The translations under genes and the position numbers were made by a program. This document shows, piece after piece, positions 12,669-24,216 of a stretch of DNA of 64,000 nt. The stretch comes from Monodelphis domestica (lineage: Eukaryota; Chordata; Mammalia; Didelphimorphia; Didelphidae). The stretch covers positions 82,009,399 to 82,073,398 of the forward strand of contig NC_077232.1 in NCBI RefSeq assembly GCF_027887165.1, given 5' to 3'. The notes under the pieces were generated by a model. It made no database searches, was not told where the DNA came from, and saw only the letters and a list, made by a program, of their open reading frames with translations. Position 1 is the first letter of the stretch. Each line of letters starts with the position of its first letter.

Positions 12669-13349
12669 GACAGTCTGATTGTCTGGAGTTTGGAGGACGT
12701 GCAGAGAAGTAATACAGATTAAAACGGAGGCGGTGACAGTAGAGTGTGGGAAATCTTGAATGGCAAGCTAAGGGCCTTTTGTTTTATTCATTTGCCAGCC
12801 TGCCAAATGACGGCTTCCATGACTAAGAAAGGCACTCGGTGTGGCGGGCCTGGGCAAGGCAGTAGGGATAGACTTACGTTAGAATGGGAGAGTCTTTCCT
12901 GAAACCCCCAAATCATGGAATAAGTATAAGCTGCCTGCGTTCCTCAGGAGCCGAGGCAGATAATGGGATTATCCCTATTTTTCAGAGGGGGAAGCGGAGC
13001 CCCAGAAAGGCCTTGTGCTTAGGTCAGCAGTGGCACCCGGGCGATGTTCCTGACACTTTCTTGCCTTGGCATCCCTGCCCCGCTGTGTGATTGGCTGTTC
13101 TTCTTCCATTCAGGTGCGGCTGGATGCTTAAGCCCAGAGACCTCTGTCTTCCGCTGGGTTAGTGGTGTTGGCAGCCTCGGCCATGCAGCTGTGCCAAGGT
13201 AAGGTGGCCTCCCTGTGCATGCTCCTGGGAGGAGAGGTCAATGGCAGTCTCCGACCTTCTTCTGTGACAGCCTGAGGAAAGGGGAGAGTGGGGACGTCCC
13301 TCCAATTTCCTCCTCTCCACCAGGCTGAATCCGGTACATCCGACTTCCA
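12491..13349. other. Intergenic sequence with a (GT)n microsatellite
   Basis: The main landmark is a pure GT run at 12616-12660, followed by AGAGAGAGG. The rest is diverged sequence with ancient-repeat phrases (a 'GGGAAGGCTTCCTGGAGGAG'-like string near 12510). No gene is recognised. Confidence 0.6.
12616..12660. repeat. (GT)n microsatellite
   Basis: About 22 uninterrupted GT units followed by a short GA run. Confidence 0.97.
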
Positions 13350-13840
13350 TTGCAGGGACCTATTGGGTTGGGATGTCCCTTAAGCAGCTCAAACTCAACA
13401 GGACCAAAACAGAACCCATTACCTGCTCCCCAGACGTCCCTCATTTTGGCAAAGGCCCCGCCATTTTCCTCAGCATCATCCGTGGCTCCTCATTCTCTTG
13501 CCCCCCGCCTCCGTTGCCCAGTGTGTCTGCTCTACCTGGATCATTTCCCCCTATCCACAGCTTCTGCCACCTTTCACAGACCCTTCTCTCTTCCATCTCC
13601 CATCCATTGTCATACAGGTGCCCAAATGGCTTTCCTAAAGCCCTGGTCCCCCACTCCCCGGCTCAGTACACTCCATTGGCTCCCTACAGTGGCTCAGAGG
13701 GATCAAATACAGACACCTCTGCTCAGGATCAAAACCAGCCTGCCTTTCTAGGTCCATCATTCCCTCGTCATGCACCCTACCAGCCATCCAGATGGCTTCT
13801 TCTCATGGTTCCTCCACCAGCAATGTATTCCTGACCCCTC
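13350..13840 (+). repeat. L2 LINE fragment, internal 3' region
   Basis: The plus strand follows the remembered L2 3' region: a CAGCTCAAACTCAACAGGAC-type string (CTTAAGCAGCTCAAACTC), then a long C/T-rich stretch, then TGGCTCCCTACAGTGGCTC, then coding-like remnants. Long frames here (133 and 153 codons) are frames through the repeat, not a gene. The element resumes at 14105 after an interruption. Confidence 0.6.
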
Positions 13841-14104
13841 GTACATACATTCTAGCACAATCCTGTAAAATAAAGGCAAAAACATGTTCTTTGCCACATC
13901 CTCACCCTCTAATAAGGGAGACAGGGTGCATGGTGCATACAAGATAAATACAGCATAAACGGACCTTAATCACAGAAGACAATGGCAGAACAGAGCAGAA
14001 TGGGATGGGCTGGAACCCAGAAAAGCCTCCTAGAGGTGGTGGGAATTGAGCTGAGTCTTGAGCATGAGATCCCGTCTCGCTTCTCTTTGCCTTTGCAAGG
14101 CTGG
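13841..14104. repeat. Ancient repeat interrupting the L2
   Basis: This carries an 'AAGCCTCCTAGAGGTGGTGG'-like string and 'GAGCTGAGTCTTG', the unassigned ancient family also seen near 10.5 and 23.0 kb. It appears inserted between two L2 pieces. Confidence 0.4.
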
Positions 14105-14400
14105 CTCTCCCCATGCCAGAAATGTACTTTCCTCTTCACATCTACATTTTAGAATACTTAATTTTCTTTACAGCTGACCACCTCTTACATGAGGCCTTTC
14201 CTGACACTTCTCCCCAGTTGCCTGTCCTCAAAAAGAAAAATCTTGCATTTATTTGTGATATATTTTATATAATTATTTGTCAACATGACAGAATATAAGC
14301 TTCTCGAGGGCAGGGGCTATTTCATTTCTGTCTTTGTATCTCTTGTTCCTAGCACAATGTCTGGCACCCAGTAGCTATTTATTAAATGACTTGATTTATA
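14105..14400 (+). repeat. L2 LINE 3' end
   Basis: A typical L2 tail: 'CCTTTCCTGACACTTCTCCC', later 'TTCTCGAGGGCAGGGGCTAT', 'TGTCTGGCACCCAGTAG' and 'TATTTATTAAATGA'. Confidence 0.75.
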
Positions 14401-14537
14401 TAACTACAGAAGATTTCCCTGACCATACTGAGCTCTCCCTTCTTTAGATATCTGAATAGTACTGTTTACAACTCACTACTTAGTGTTTCATTCTAAACAT
14501 TTTTTTTATCATTTGCCATTTTTTTCATGTGATTTGT

Positions 14538-14606
14538 TTAAAAACCCTTACTTTCCATCTTAGAATTGGTACTACGTTTTTGGTTCCAAGGCAGAAGAGC
14601 ATCCAG
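14538..14606 (-). repeat. SINE1-like 3' fragment
   Basis: The reverse complement reads 'TGCTCTTCTGCCTTGGAACC', then an AATTCTAAGATGGAAAGTAAGGG-type end. This is the 3' part of the SINE1/MON1-like marsupial SINE seen complete at 38085-38272. Confidence 0.7.
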
Positions 14607-14890
14607 GATTAAGTATTTAAAAGATGCAATCTTTTGAATGCATTTAATTTATTAATTTATATTTTTATTATCATAGTAAATTATATAAAATTTTGTCATT
14701 TTATATTATAAAATATTATAATTAATTATAACACAATTATAATTAATTATAAATTAATAATTGAATTGGAGACGATCTAGTCAAACCCTTCATTTTATAG
14801 GGGAATTATAGGAGGTTCTAAAAAGTAGAAATGACTCTTCCAACTTCATCATAAGGTAGTGAGTGTTCTGATTCCATATCCATTGTTCTG
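14607..14890. other. AT-rich stretch
   Basis: Strongly A+T-rich sequence (about 14640-14770), dominated by TAATTATA-type words. No gene is present. Confidence 0.7.
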
Positions 14891-16100
14891 TAAATTCTCA
14901 AGAGTCAGAAATGACCATATATCTCATGTAGGCCAGTTTGTAGCTGGACAAAAACCCTTCTACAGCATCCTTAACAAGAGCTATTCTAACCTCTGCTGGT
15001 GACAGCTAGAAGTCATCTGGTGAAGGCACCACCTCCCAAGCCAAGAATTCTAATTGTTAGAAAGCTTTTCTTTCCAATTAAGACCAAATCTGCTTCCCTA
15101 TAACTTCTACCTATTGTTCCAAGTTCTGTATTTGGGGCCAAATAGAAGAAACCTAAGCCCTCTCTTGCACAACAGCCCTTTAAAACTTCTCAAAGATGGT
15201 GACCAATTCTGCTTCTTGGTCCCTCTTCTACCCTTCTCGAGGTTTAGTATACCCAAGTTCCTTCAACCCATCCTCATGAATTGAACTGAGGCCCTTCCCT
15301 GTTCCCTGAACATTGAACATTTTATGTATGCCCTTCATCAGTTGTGGTGCCAGAACTGAACTCGATATTCCAAAGGAGGGCGGACTCACCTCTTCTATGG
15401 CAGCTCAGATCACATTTGCCTCTTCTACTGGCTCATCAAATTTGTAGTTCCCTCAAATTCTGGGATTTCTTTTTTAAGAAGTGATATTTAATTATATCTC
15501 TCTCATCTTATACTAGTTTTTTTTTTCCTAATTCAAGTGTAAGGCTTTAAATATCCCAATTAATCTTCCCCTTATTAGGCTCGACTTACTGAGTCTGGCC
15601 TGCTGAGATCCTTTTGCTTCCTGTTATCCAACATATTCTCATTTTTTATGTTTTCTTCACATTTGATAAACATGCTGTCTTTATGTAGGTCAAAGGTAAA
15701 AATGTTAGGTAGGATAAGGTCATGTATATGCCTCCGAGACCACTTTTCAAGTAAACATCAAACCCTTAATGAATGATTCACTCTCGCTCTTATATAGAGG
15801 AATATGATGTAAGACTTTCTGAAATGCTTTGGAAAAAATCCATTAAACCATCTCAGCAGCGTTCCAATCTAGTAACCCTGCCAAGAGGATATAGGTTAGT
15901 CTGGCATAACCCATTATTCTTATAAAATAGTTCTTTAAAAAAATTAAAAACCAACAAAGTCTTCTCTAACGTTTCATCATTTACTGAATGCTTTTGATAT
16001 TAGTAGTTCACCTAATTATAGCCTTTAAATGAATAAATGAACATCTTTTCTGGTTAGAGGCATTCAGTTCAGAGATTTCAAAACTCAAACCCAGAACCAT
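14891..16100 (-). repeat. CR1/L3-type LINE, minus orientation
   Basis: The plus strand matches the remembered antisense of CR1/L3 LINEs. It has an 'AACCTAAGCCCTCTC'-type block near 15150, GTGGTGCCAGAACTGAACTC at about 15343 with a following TATTCCAAAGGAGGGC, and 'AGGTTAGTCTGGCATAACCC' at 15893. Frames are broken throughout. It is an old degraded copy, and the edges are approximate. Confidence 0.6.
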
Positions 16101-17279
16101 ATACCACATGGAAAAAAGGACTACTCTTCACTACACCCTTCTTCACTCTCACTTCCTTGGGGAATCTCAAGGACCTGCTGGTGCCAACGCACTGTGTGCT
16201 AGAGGTACTTTGCAATACACAAATGAAGAAGAAGACTTTAGTCCTGCCTCATAACTCAGTCGCCCCTGTATCCATTCTGGACCACCTTCCAAGGCTAGGC
16301 AAGGCCTTAAATTGCCTCAGCCAGTCTCCCCGACTCTGGTTCTTCCTCCTCCAATCCGCCCCTCCAGGGGTGCCAGATTCACATTCCCGGAGCCCCCCTC
16401 TGACCTTGTTCATGAAGAAGCAGCGACCCCGGGATCCACTCCGACTTCCTCTGCCCGGCATCCTGTTTATGATAGTAATAGTTCATGTGCGTGTAAAACA
16501 CGGAGGCAGGTAGGAAATGTCTTATTCCCATTTTACACACGAGAAAATAGAGGTTCAGAGAATACCTTATTCAACTCCAGAGTGCCAATAAAATAAATGT
16601 CAGGGCTGGGAACTCAGCCATAGGAGTGGAGTTCCTCTAATCCCACTCTCATTTCACAGAGAAGAACCCCGAGGCCTAGAGAAAAATGGGTTTCCAAAGG
16701 TGACCCAAGGAGCATCCTTCGCCTTCAGGATGCCCGCACTAGCCCCTGCTGGCTCTAACACACACGTAGGTCTCTGTGCAGCTCCCAGATGGGTCAGGCT
16801 GGGTCCTGACGTTGAGACTGTGGCTGGGGGTCCCAGCAGCATCTGCAGTCTTTCCCAGCCTCAGGGATTAAGCAAAGGCTGGAAGCTCCTCAAGCCCTCC
16901 TGTCTAACCCTTCTCAGATCACTGAGCCCTTCACAGCAATGGGCCCTCCTTGGGGTTTCCCATGAACCCCAAAGGCCGAGCCTCTTCTCGGTCACTCGGG
17001 AGACTCGGCATTCGCCGCCTCACCGATGTCTAGCTGGTTCTCTGGTCCTGGAATGCACTGGTCCCGGGCTCAGGAGCAGCATTCTCTTTCTGCCATTGCA
17101 CATCCCACACCCCAACAAGGGAGTGGGACCAAGACCCAGTCTTCTTCTCACTTGGCTTCCCTGGCCTCTCTCTTCTTCATAACTGGCCTAGACTTCCAGT
17201 GACCTGCTCTCCCCCCTCACAGGGCCTGAGGTCTGCTTCCCAAACGCCCCCTTCCTGGAGCCCCCACTGGCTCCCCAAA

Positions 17280-17280
<1 letters not shown>
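16101..17280. other. G+C-richer intergenic sequence, no gene seen
   Basis: G+C rises here and a small cluster of CpGs occurs at 16975-17035. Frames at 16157-16513 and 16700-17182 lack recognisable domains. Parts near 16540-16680 resemble MIR tails ('GAAAATAGAGGTTCAGAG'). Confidence 0.5.

Positions 17281-17335
<55 letters not shown>
17281..17335. repeat. (CA)n microsatellite
   Basis: About 55 bases of alternating C and A, beginning with a few CG steps. It produces artificial Thr-His and Val-Cys frames on the two strands. Confidence 0.97.
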
Positions 17336-17338
<3 letters not shown>

Positions 17339-17889
17339 CCCTTCTGTCTTGGGCTCTCCTCCCTCCTCCATTCCTAAGAGCCGCCGACCCATCACCACTA
17401 GGCCCTCTCGCCTTAGCCAGGAGGATGTCCACATTTTAATTCTACAAACCTCCAAGAGATGCTGCAGCCCAGTGGGGCTGAGACGTGGTTCCGAGAGGCC
17501 TCCTTCCCGCCACCCTGTGCCAGTGACCCTCCCCCTCTGCAGGCCAGGCCATTGTCCAGAAATTAACTTCATGTAGTTCCAGAGACCAGTAATGTGTCCC
17601 TGGGACTCACGGGAGAGCAGGAGAGCTTCTGAATGGGACAACTGCCCACCACTGCTCCCCCGGCCTCTCTGAGTCTGGAAAGAAGGGAGCGTGTCCTGAA
17701 AAACCCGTCTCTGCCCACAAAGCGGATGCAGAGCCACGGCCTGAGAGCGGGAGGGGCCTTGGAGCTCAGGGCCAGCCCCGGCTCTGCAGAGGAGTGGAAG
17801 CACTTGTCCCGTCTCCCAGGTTAAGAAAAGCAGCGAGGTTTCTGGCCCCAAATAGATCATTCTTTCCACTCTCCCAAATGCTCTTTTGT
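17336..17889. other. Intergenic sequence, no gene seen
   Basis: G+C-rich diverged sequence. The 230-codon minus-strand frame running through it and across the CA repeat shows no domain. Confidence 0.5.
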
Positions 17890-18099
17890 TCTTGTTTAGC
17901 CTGGCTAACTCTTTGTGACCCCATTTGGGGTTTTCTTGGCAAATTACTAGAGTAATTTGCCATTTTATGGAGGAGGAAACTGAGGCAAACAGTGAAGTGA
18001 CTTGCTCAGAGTCACAGAGCTATTCAGTGTCTGAGGTCTGAGCTGAACTCGGGAAGAGAAATCTTCCTGACTCCGGGTTCAGCATTCTCCCCAAAGCCC
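17890..18099 (-). repeat. MAR1/WALLSI-like marsupial SINE
   Basis: The plus strand reads the antisense of this SINE family: 'TTTGTGACCCCATTTGGGG', 'GAAACTGAGGCAAACAGTGA', 'AAGTGACTTGCTCAGAGTC' and 'ATCTTCCTGACTCCGGGTTC'. A nearly complete plus-strand copy is at 63535-63785. Confidence 0.85.
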
Positions 18100-19520
18100 A
18101 ACTGGAAAACTGTGGTCTGACAGACAAAAAGCACTTTTGTCACACATCTCTTTTCCCTTCAAACCAATATAGTTATAGGGCCACAGGATCAAAGTTTAAG
18201 AGCTGGAAGGGACTGCAGAGGGTATCTAGTACAAATCCTTTGTGTCATAGATGGGAAAGGAGAGTCAATAAGTGAAAAGAGTCCTGACTCCGAATCCAAC
18301 ATTCTTTCCACTACGGGCGCCATATTCTTCCATGCAGTCTGCACATGTAGACCAAGGGGCTCTATGCTTTCTGCTGTGATATGAAGGGAAACTGAGGAAA
18401 ACTCCCCTGTCCCCAAACAAACAGTGTTCTGCACATAGTAGGTGATTGATAAATGTTGCATTTAATTTAAAAACCCTCTCACAGCATCTAAAATTCTACC
18501 CTTAGAGAACCATTCCTTTGGAGAAAAACAAATAAAATACTCAGACCTCCCAGAGTCACAAGCCAGTAAATCATCTGTCAATGAACTAGTATTTATGAAG
18601 TGTCTCCTTTGTGGTGGTCACTGTGCTAAGTGTTATTATCATCCATTCCAGCGCCGGTCCAGTGATAGGATGTACTCACTGGCCACGGAACCCTGGGCTA
18701 ACTACCAAACTTGAAAGTATCCCTTGAGATCTCAGACTGCGCTGGTGGGCCAGTGAGCTAGCGGTGGGCATCGTAGAGGGAGTTTCTTCACTTCTTTGCC
18801 TAGAGTGCCCTTTGCTAGTGAAATCACACATCTAGAACAAAAAAGAGGATGCAGAAAAACCCAAACCTACTACATAGATTTCTTTCAAAGAAATCTTCAT
18901 TGAGCGATGCAGCCTATATGCAGAACTGAAGCCTGTGAATGCATAAAATTTAGAGATAAATATATATATACATCTATAAGCTAATCCATATTAAAGTATG
19001 CTAGTTAAATGTATATATATTTATATACGTACATATATTTTGTATTTGTGTATATATGCACATTTGTATTTACATGGATATACAATATAGTCGTGTGTTT
19101 TACTAATATTGGGTGTCTACATATTTGTGTGTGTGTACATTTAACCAGTTCAAAATCTGGATGGGAATTAGTTCTTTAGACAAGTCCTAACTCAGGAAAA
19201 CCTGGGGGGGGGGGGGGAGGGCCATCTTCGGTGTCATTTCAGTCCATTTCCCAGGTGTGGGATTGTCTGAATGTCTTGTGTGTCCTTGCCATGGGGCTCA
19301 GCTCCATGTGAGAAGGGTTTGCTGATAGAGCTGGGGGAAGCATTTTTTTTTCTTTACTAGAATGGGGTAGAACAACAGCCCCCAGGAAATCCTGAATCCT
19401 TTGACCAGGACAAACAGCTGAGACACAGGTAGGGGCAAGAATTGTCAATTCATCCATCATTCCCTCCTCTGCCCAGAAATCTCCAGTGGCTTCTAGTGCT
19501 CGTAGGATGTCAGGGCTGGA
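18100..19520. other. Intergenic sequence: MIR-like remnant, AT-rich patch, poly-G
   Basis: 18180-18260 resembles a MIR-type remnant (GAGCTGGAAGGGACTGCAGA). 18960-19140 is an AT-rich patch with TATA/TACA words. 19204-19217 is a run of 14 G. No gene is recognised. Confidence 0.5.
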
Positions 19521-19690
19521 AGAGACCTTACCGGGGTGGGCAGACTTCAGCCCCTGGGCCAAATATGCCCCCACCCACTTGTTTATGTACATCCTGCAAA
19601 CTTAGAATGATTTTTACATTAAAAAAAAATCAAGTTCCAGATTTGGCCCTCAGGTTTGATGAGTCCAGCCTTGGATCCAGGTCTAAAAGG
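19521..19690 (+). repeat. Possible hAT-type DNA transposon fragment
   Basis: GGGGTGGGCAGACTTCAGCC, then 'CTGGGCCAAATATGCCCCC', and near the end TTTGGCCCTCAGG, recall an old DNA element with a GGTTGGCAAACT-type end. A similar piece lies at 33230-33300. The family is not named with confidence. Confidence 0.35.
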
Positions 19691-21811
19691 GTTCCCAAAG
19701 ATCATCCAATTCAACCGTATAACTTTCCAGATACACCAAGGCCCAGGGAAAGAAAGTCACCCACCCCAGGTCACCCTGAAGCCGTGGTAGAGGTGAGGCG
19801 AGAACGTGATTCTGGCTCTAGCCCTTCTTCAGCCTGCCACCAGCTACCCTTCACAGCTCAGCCCCTGCTGCTCCCACATACTCTCCTCCTCCAAGAAGCT
19901 TGTCTCTCGGGTCACACAGGGCTCACTCTCACCCCTGGGCAATCAATCCAGATGGGGGGCCACTGGCATAAAGGCAGCCATGGAGACGTTAGACTGTCAC
20001 ACAGAGAACAGCAGATTGGAAGGGATACAAAATAAGGCTAGAAAGATAACGGGGCCCAGATCAGATTGTGGAGGGCTTTACTGCCAGATGGAGGGGTTTG
20101 CAAGTTCTCCCAGTCACACTCAGGGAGCCGTTGGACCTTTCTGAGGGAGGGTCTGTTCTGTGTTGTAGAAGGAGCCTTCAACGGGACTGGCTGTCCCATT
20201 GGGGATTAGACGAGGAGGGCAAATGAACAAATGAACAAAATGACAAGGTTTGAAGTGCTTGAATGTAAAATCCTCTGCTTGGTTTTTAAAGACAAGACAG
20301 ACTTTCTCCCCTCAAGATACTCACATTCTAGAAGGGGAGAAAACACTTCTGGAAGGTTGCAACTGCCAGTTGGTTGGAAAGGCCTTGTGGTCCTCAGAAT
20401 GCAGAGGGATGCCTCTTCTGTATTATTTTAACCACTAATGCTAGATCCATTCTGATGTGGGGCCATTTGACAGAGCCAAGGATTTTGTGGCAGGAACTTT
20501 CTTATGTAGGACTTCTTGTAAGGCTGCTGGGGGTGGAACTGGAGGACCCAAAGAGGCATTGGATGGGTCAGATCTCCACAAGGATTACTCTCATGGGCAG
20601 TTGCTTTAAGGGCCCATCCTGTATTGGGGTTTGGTGGCCAGGGGATGGCGAGTAACTGCTTTTCTTTCTCTGGCTTTCCTCTTCCTTGCACAGATATGGC
20701 AATTATTTGCCAGTTAGTATTGGGGTAGCTGGGGTAGTGGGTCATTCCCCACAAAGGTTACTCCCCTTGATGAAAGCTGGAAGGAATTGGACTAGAAAAT
20801 AGAAATACTGATTGGGGGGGGGGGGTAGTTCAGTTCCCTGGGGATCTTAGACTCTGAGCCTTGGCCTGTCTCCTCTAGGGCCCAGAGAGAACTAGTAGAG
20901 GTGGTGACTGTGGTGTGAGCTGCCTGGCCTAGGCCAATTCCTATCTCTCCATCAGAATTCCTCGCTCCTTCAGCCAAGCTAGTTTGCCTGCCCTGCCGGT
21001 GGCAGCTAATTGGCAGGTGTTGGGGAGGGGGCATAGTATATACCAGCCCTTTTCCTCAGGCTTTTTTCCTTGGATGACAGCTTTGAGGCTCAGGAGAGGA
21101 TCCGTCTGGTGGTCTGGGATGCTCTGCTATTCCCAGGAAAGCTGAGAAAGGAAAGAATCAGGGATAATTACCAGGTTATAAACTTAAGTGACTGGAAATG
21201 GGATGTCACCAACAGAAACAGGGAAAGTTGAATTTTGGGGGAAATACAAGTTGTTTTGGCCATGTTGGATTTAAAACCTTGAGCTAGCTCCTTGAGAACA
21301 AGGATTCTCTTTTGCTTTCCTTTATATTCCTGGCACTTAGCAGAGTGGTTGGCACATAGCAGGCACATTAATACTTGTTGGCTGACTAGGGGACATCCAG
21401 GAAGAGTCATCCAGCAGTCAGCTAGTAATAATGGGATTGGCATCAGAGAGAAACTAGAACTGGACATATCAATTTGGTAGACAATAATTGAATTTGTGGG
21501 AGCTGAGGAGAGCATTGAGAGAGAGAGGAGAGAGGGAGAAAGGGAGAAGAGAGGAGAGACAGACAAAGAGAGACACAGAGAGGGAGTTATGAGATCTTAT
21601 TTGGGGGAGATTCTCATATTTAATGAGTGGGAGGAGTCAGACTGAGAAGTGGGCAAACAAGACTCCATTCCAAATGGAACTGCTAGTTCTTCCCAATATA
21701 ATACATTCACACTTCTGCCTCAATACCTTTATAGAAGCCATCAGCAAGAAGATCCAAGAGAGCAGTATCACAGAAACCACGTAAGGGAGAGTATTTCTAA
21801 AAGGAGAGAGG
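19691..21811. other. Intergenic sequence, no gene seen
   Basis: This contains ancient-repeat phrases (20285-20340, 'ACTCACATTCTAGAAGGGG'), an 11-G run at 20815-20825, and a GA-rich low-complexity stretch at about 21515-21590. Frames up to 197 codons lack recognisable domains. Confidence 0.5.
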
Positions 21812-21999
21812 TTTTTGTTTTTGTTTTTTTAAACTCTCCTGTTTTAGAGTTGGTTCCAAGGCTAAAGAACAGTAAGGGCTAGGCAACTGGGGTTAAGTGA
21901 CTTGTCCTGGGTCACACAGCTCGGAAGTCTGAGGCCAGATTCCAGGTCCTCCCGATCCCAGACTTTGCTCTCTATCCACTGAACCACCTAGCTGCTTCA
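21812..21999 (-). repeat. SINE1/MON1-like marsupial SINE, near full length
   Basis: A T-rich run at about 21811-21830 is the complement of the A tail. The reverse complement then gives 'GAAGCAGCTAGGTGGTTCAG' at the head, 'TTCCGAGCTGTGTGACCCAG', and 'AGTCACTTAACCCCAGTTGC'. This is the typical tRNA-related marsupial SINE. Flanking GAGAGAGG-like strings may be a short target duplication. Confidence 0.85.
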
Positions 22000-22339
22000 G
22001 AGAGGGGCATTCTATTAATGGTGTCCAAAGCTACCAAGAGATGCAGAAGGAAGAGGACTTAGAAAGACCATTAAGAGCACATTGGGAATCTTGCAGAAAG
22101 TAATGAGGTAGGAAGCTTTACTGCAAGTGATTGAGAAGTGAGGAGTTAAGGAAAAGGAAACAATCATTTCTCTTTAAATGGAAAGTCTTACATATGGCTT
22201 TTAAAAATTAATTTTGGAGCAGCTAGATTCTTAAAAAAAATAACAGAGGCTTAACTTTGAAAGTGATAATCCTGTGGTATGCTTCCTTGGTCAACCTAGA
22301 GTGTATTTGGTTCCAGATGGCACAATTTAGAAAAAATAT

Positions 22340-22670
22340 TATCTTATGGCACTAAGATATCATTCTGCCATGGGAGAATGGCAGCCAGGATAATGAAGGG
22401 CTGGAGTTCATACCATGAGGAGCTTGGGTTAGCTTGGAAAAGAGAAGACTTGTGACATGCTGGGATCTTCAGGTATTTGAAGGCTGACCTGGGAAGGTAT
22501 AATTAAACTTGTTCTGTTAAGCCTCACAAGGCAAATCCAGGAATTGATGTGGGACAGTCACAAATTTGGGCTTGACATCTAGAAAACCTTTTTCACAATG
22601 ATGGCTCTCCCCAAGAGGGACAGGCTACCTCCTTGGAAGTCTTCAAACAAAATCAAGTTAAGCACTTACT
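22340..22670 (+). repeat. CR1/L3-type LINE 3' part
   Basis: A sense-strand match to the common CR1/L3 3' region: 'AGAGAAGACTTGTGACATGC', 'TTCAGGTATTTGAAGGCTGA', 'AAACTTGTTCTGTTAAGCC' and 'CTACCTCCTTGGAAGTCTTC'. Confidence 0.65.
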
Positions 22671-22919
22671 TTCTGGAGACTCTCCCAGTTTACTCTTGGT
22701 TTGGCCTTTCCCCTTACCCGATGCATATATTTCCCCTGGAGAGATCATCTGGAGTGGACGCAACAATCCTTTGTGCCTTGTAGCAGTTGTCATGGAGAGA
22801 AAAGAACCTTTTAGGTTTAGGCAAGTCACTTTTCTCTCAGGTAGTCAGCAAATAGCTACATGCCAGGCACTATGCTAACCCAGTTGGATGGAACCAGCTT
22901 CCAGCTGGATGGAAAGACC

Positions 22920-23280
22920 TCATGGTAAAAAAAAAAATTCTTCTCTCATGTTGCCAACATGCAATAACCATGTACAAGCAAGATGGATACAGGGCAACTG
23001 AGCATTCCAAAGGGAAGACACTAGTAGGAGGGGAGATTGGGAAAGGCTTCTTGTAGAAGGTGGAGTTTTAGTTGTGACTTGAAGAAAGCCAGGGGGACCA
23101 GGAGGGAGAGAATGCCAGCATGGGCACAGCCAGTGTGATGGAAAATCCTGTTTGAGGAACAATGACGCCAGCATCACTAGATCACAGAGAATCTGGAGAG
23201 TAAGGTGTGAGACAACCATAAAGGCAGGAAGGGGCCAGATTATAAAGAACTTTAAAAACCAAACAGAGGATTTTATATTC
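22920..23280 (+). repeat. Ancient interspersed repeat (class unassigned)
   Basis: 'GGCTTCTTGTAGAAGGTGG', 'AGAGAATGCCAGCATGGGC' and 'GGAAGGGGCCAGATTATAAA' are hallmark phrases of the same unassigned ancient family. It is followed directly by a SINE1 copy. Confidence 0.45.
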
Positions 23281-23425
23281 AATCCTGGAGACGGGAAGCC
23301 CTGGATCTAAATCTGATCTCAGTGACCCTGGGCAAGCCACCTAACCCCCATTGCCTAATCCTTTCTGGTCTTCTGCCTTGGAACCAATACTTAGTATAAA
23401 TTTCTAAGAAGGAAGGTGAGGGCTT
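23281..23425 (+). repeat. SINE1-like SINE with GA-rich tail
   Basis: 'CAGTGACCCTGGGCAAGCC', 'CCTAACCCCCATTGCCTAAT' and 'TCTTCTGCCTTGGAACC' identify it. The tail runs into about 100 bases of AAAGAGAAAGA-type low complexity (23425-23530). Confidence 0.75.
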
Positions 23426-23530
23426 AAGAAAAAAAGAGAAAGACTGAGAGAGAAAGAGACAGAGAGAAAGATGGAAGGAAGGGAAGGGAGAGGAGGAGGG
23501 AGGAAGAAAGAAAGAAAAGAGAAAGAGAAA

Positions 23531-24044
23531 ATAACAGGAGTTTATGGAATAAGGAGGTAACATGGTCAGATCTGCTTTTGAGGAAGATCAGTTTGACAGT
23601 GGAGTGGAAGACTGGGATGAGGAGAGCCTTGAGACAGCTGTAGCAGGAGTCCAAGCCTTCCGGAGGAGGTAACTGTGAAAAGAGAGAGATGAGATAGATG
23701 ATGCTAGACCAGAGATGGACTCACCAGGTGAGTCTTCTCAGGATGGGAAGGCACGAGTTTGGAGTCAGCAGTTCCTAATACCCAAGACCAGGCACTGTTC
23801 TAAGCACTTTGGATACAAAGAAAAACCAGAGCCAGTCCCTGCCCTCTAGGGGATGGGCAAAGTATAAAAGGAAGCCGAGGGTGGAAGGGTATCCAGCAAA
23901 GTCTAGATGAGGTCCAGAGGAGGAAGATTCCATTGGCTGTGCAGGGTCCTCTCTAAATGTAGCATTTGGGAAGAGCTCCATGGATATTCATCCTCAGAGG
24001 GAGAGAGGGGCCCCAGGAGCAGAAGCCCAAAGGAGTGCAGGGAG
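23531..24044. other. Intergenic sequence with ancient-repeat remnants
   Basis: 23780-23860 contains 'CAGGCACTGTTCTAAGCACT' and 'CCAGTCCCTGCCCTCTAGG', from the unassigned ancient family. No gene is seen. Confidence 0.5.
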
Positions 24045-24216
24045 GGCAGCCAGAGCTCCAAGTCTGGATTTGGGAAGACTTGGGTTCAAATCTGGATTCT
24101 GACACTTTTTTACTGTGTGACCCTGTGAAAGTCACCACCCCAATTGCTTAGCCCTTACTAGAACTGATACTTAGTATAGATTCTAAGACCCAAGGTAAGG
24201 GTTTTAAAAGAAAAAA
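24045..24216 (+). repeat. SINE1-like SINE
   Basis: 'GGGCAGCCAGAGCTCCAAG', 'GACTTGGGTTCAAATCTGG', 'ACTGTGTGACCCTGTGAAAG' and a terminal 'CCAAGGTAAGGGTTTTAAAA' identify the element. Confidence 0.8.

Noticed and set aside
13350..13834. 133- and 153-codon plus frames
   Set aside because: They overlap in different frames inside L2 LINE sequence.
16700..17182. 160-codon plus frame
   Set aside because: No recognisable similarity; opposite-strand frames are equally open in this G+C-rich stretch.
17177..17869. 230-codon minus-strand frame
   Set aside because: It runs through a CA microsatellite (poly Val-Cys) and G+C-rich sequence; no domain or codon pattern supports a gene.
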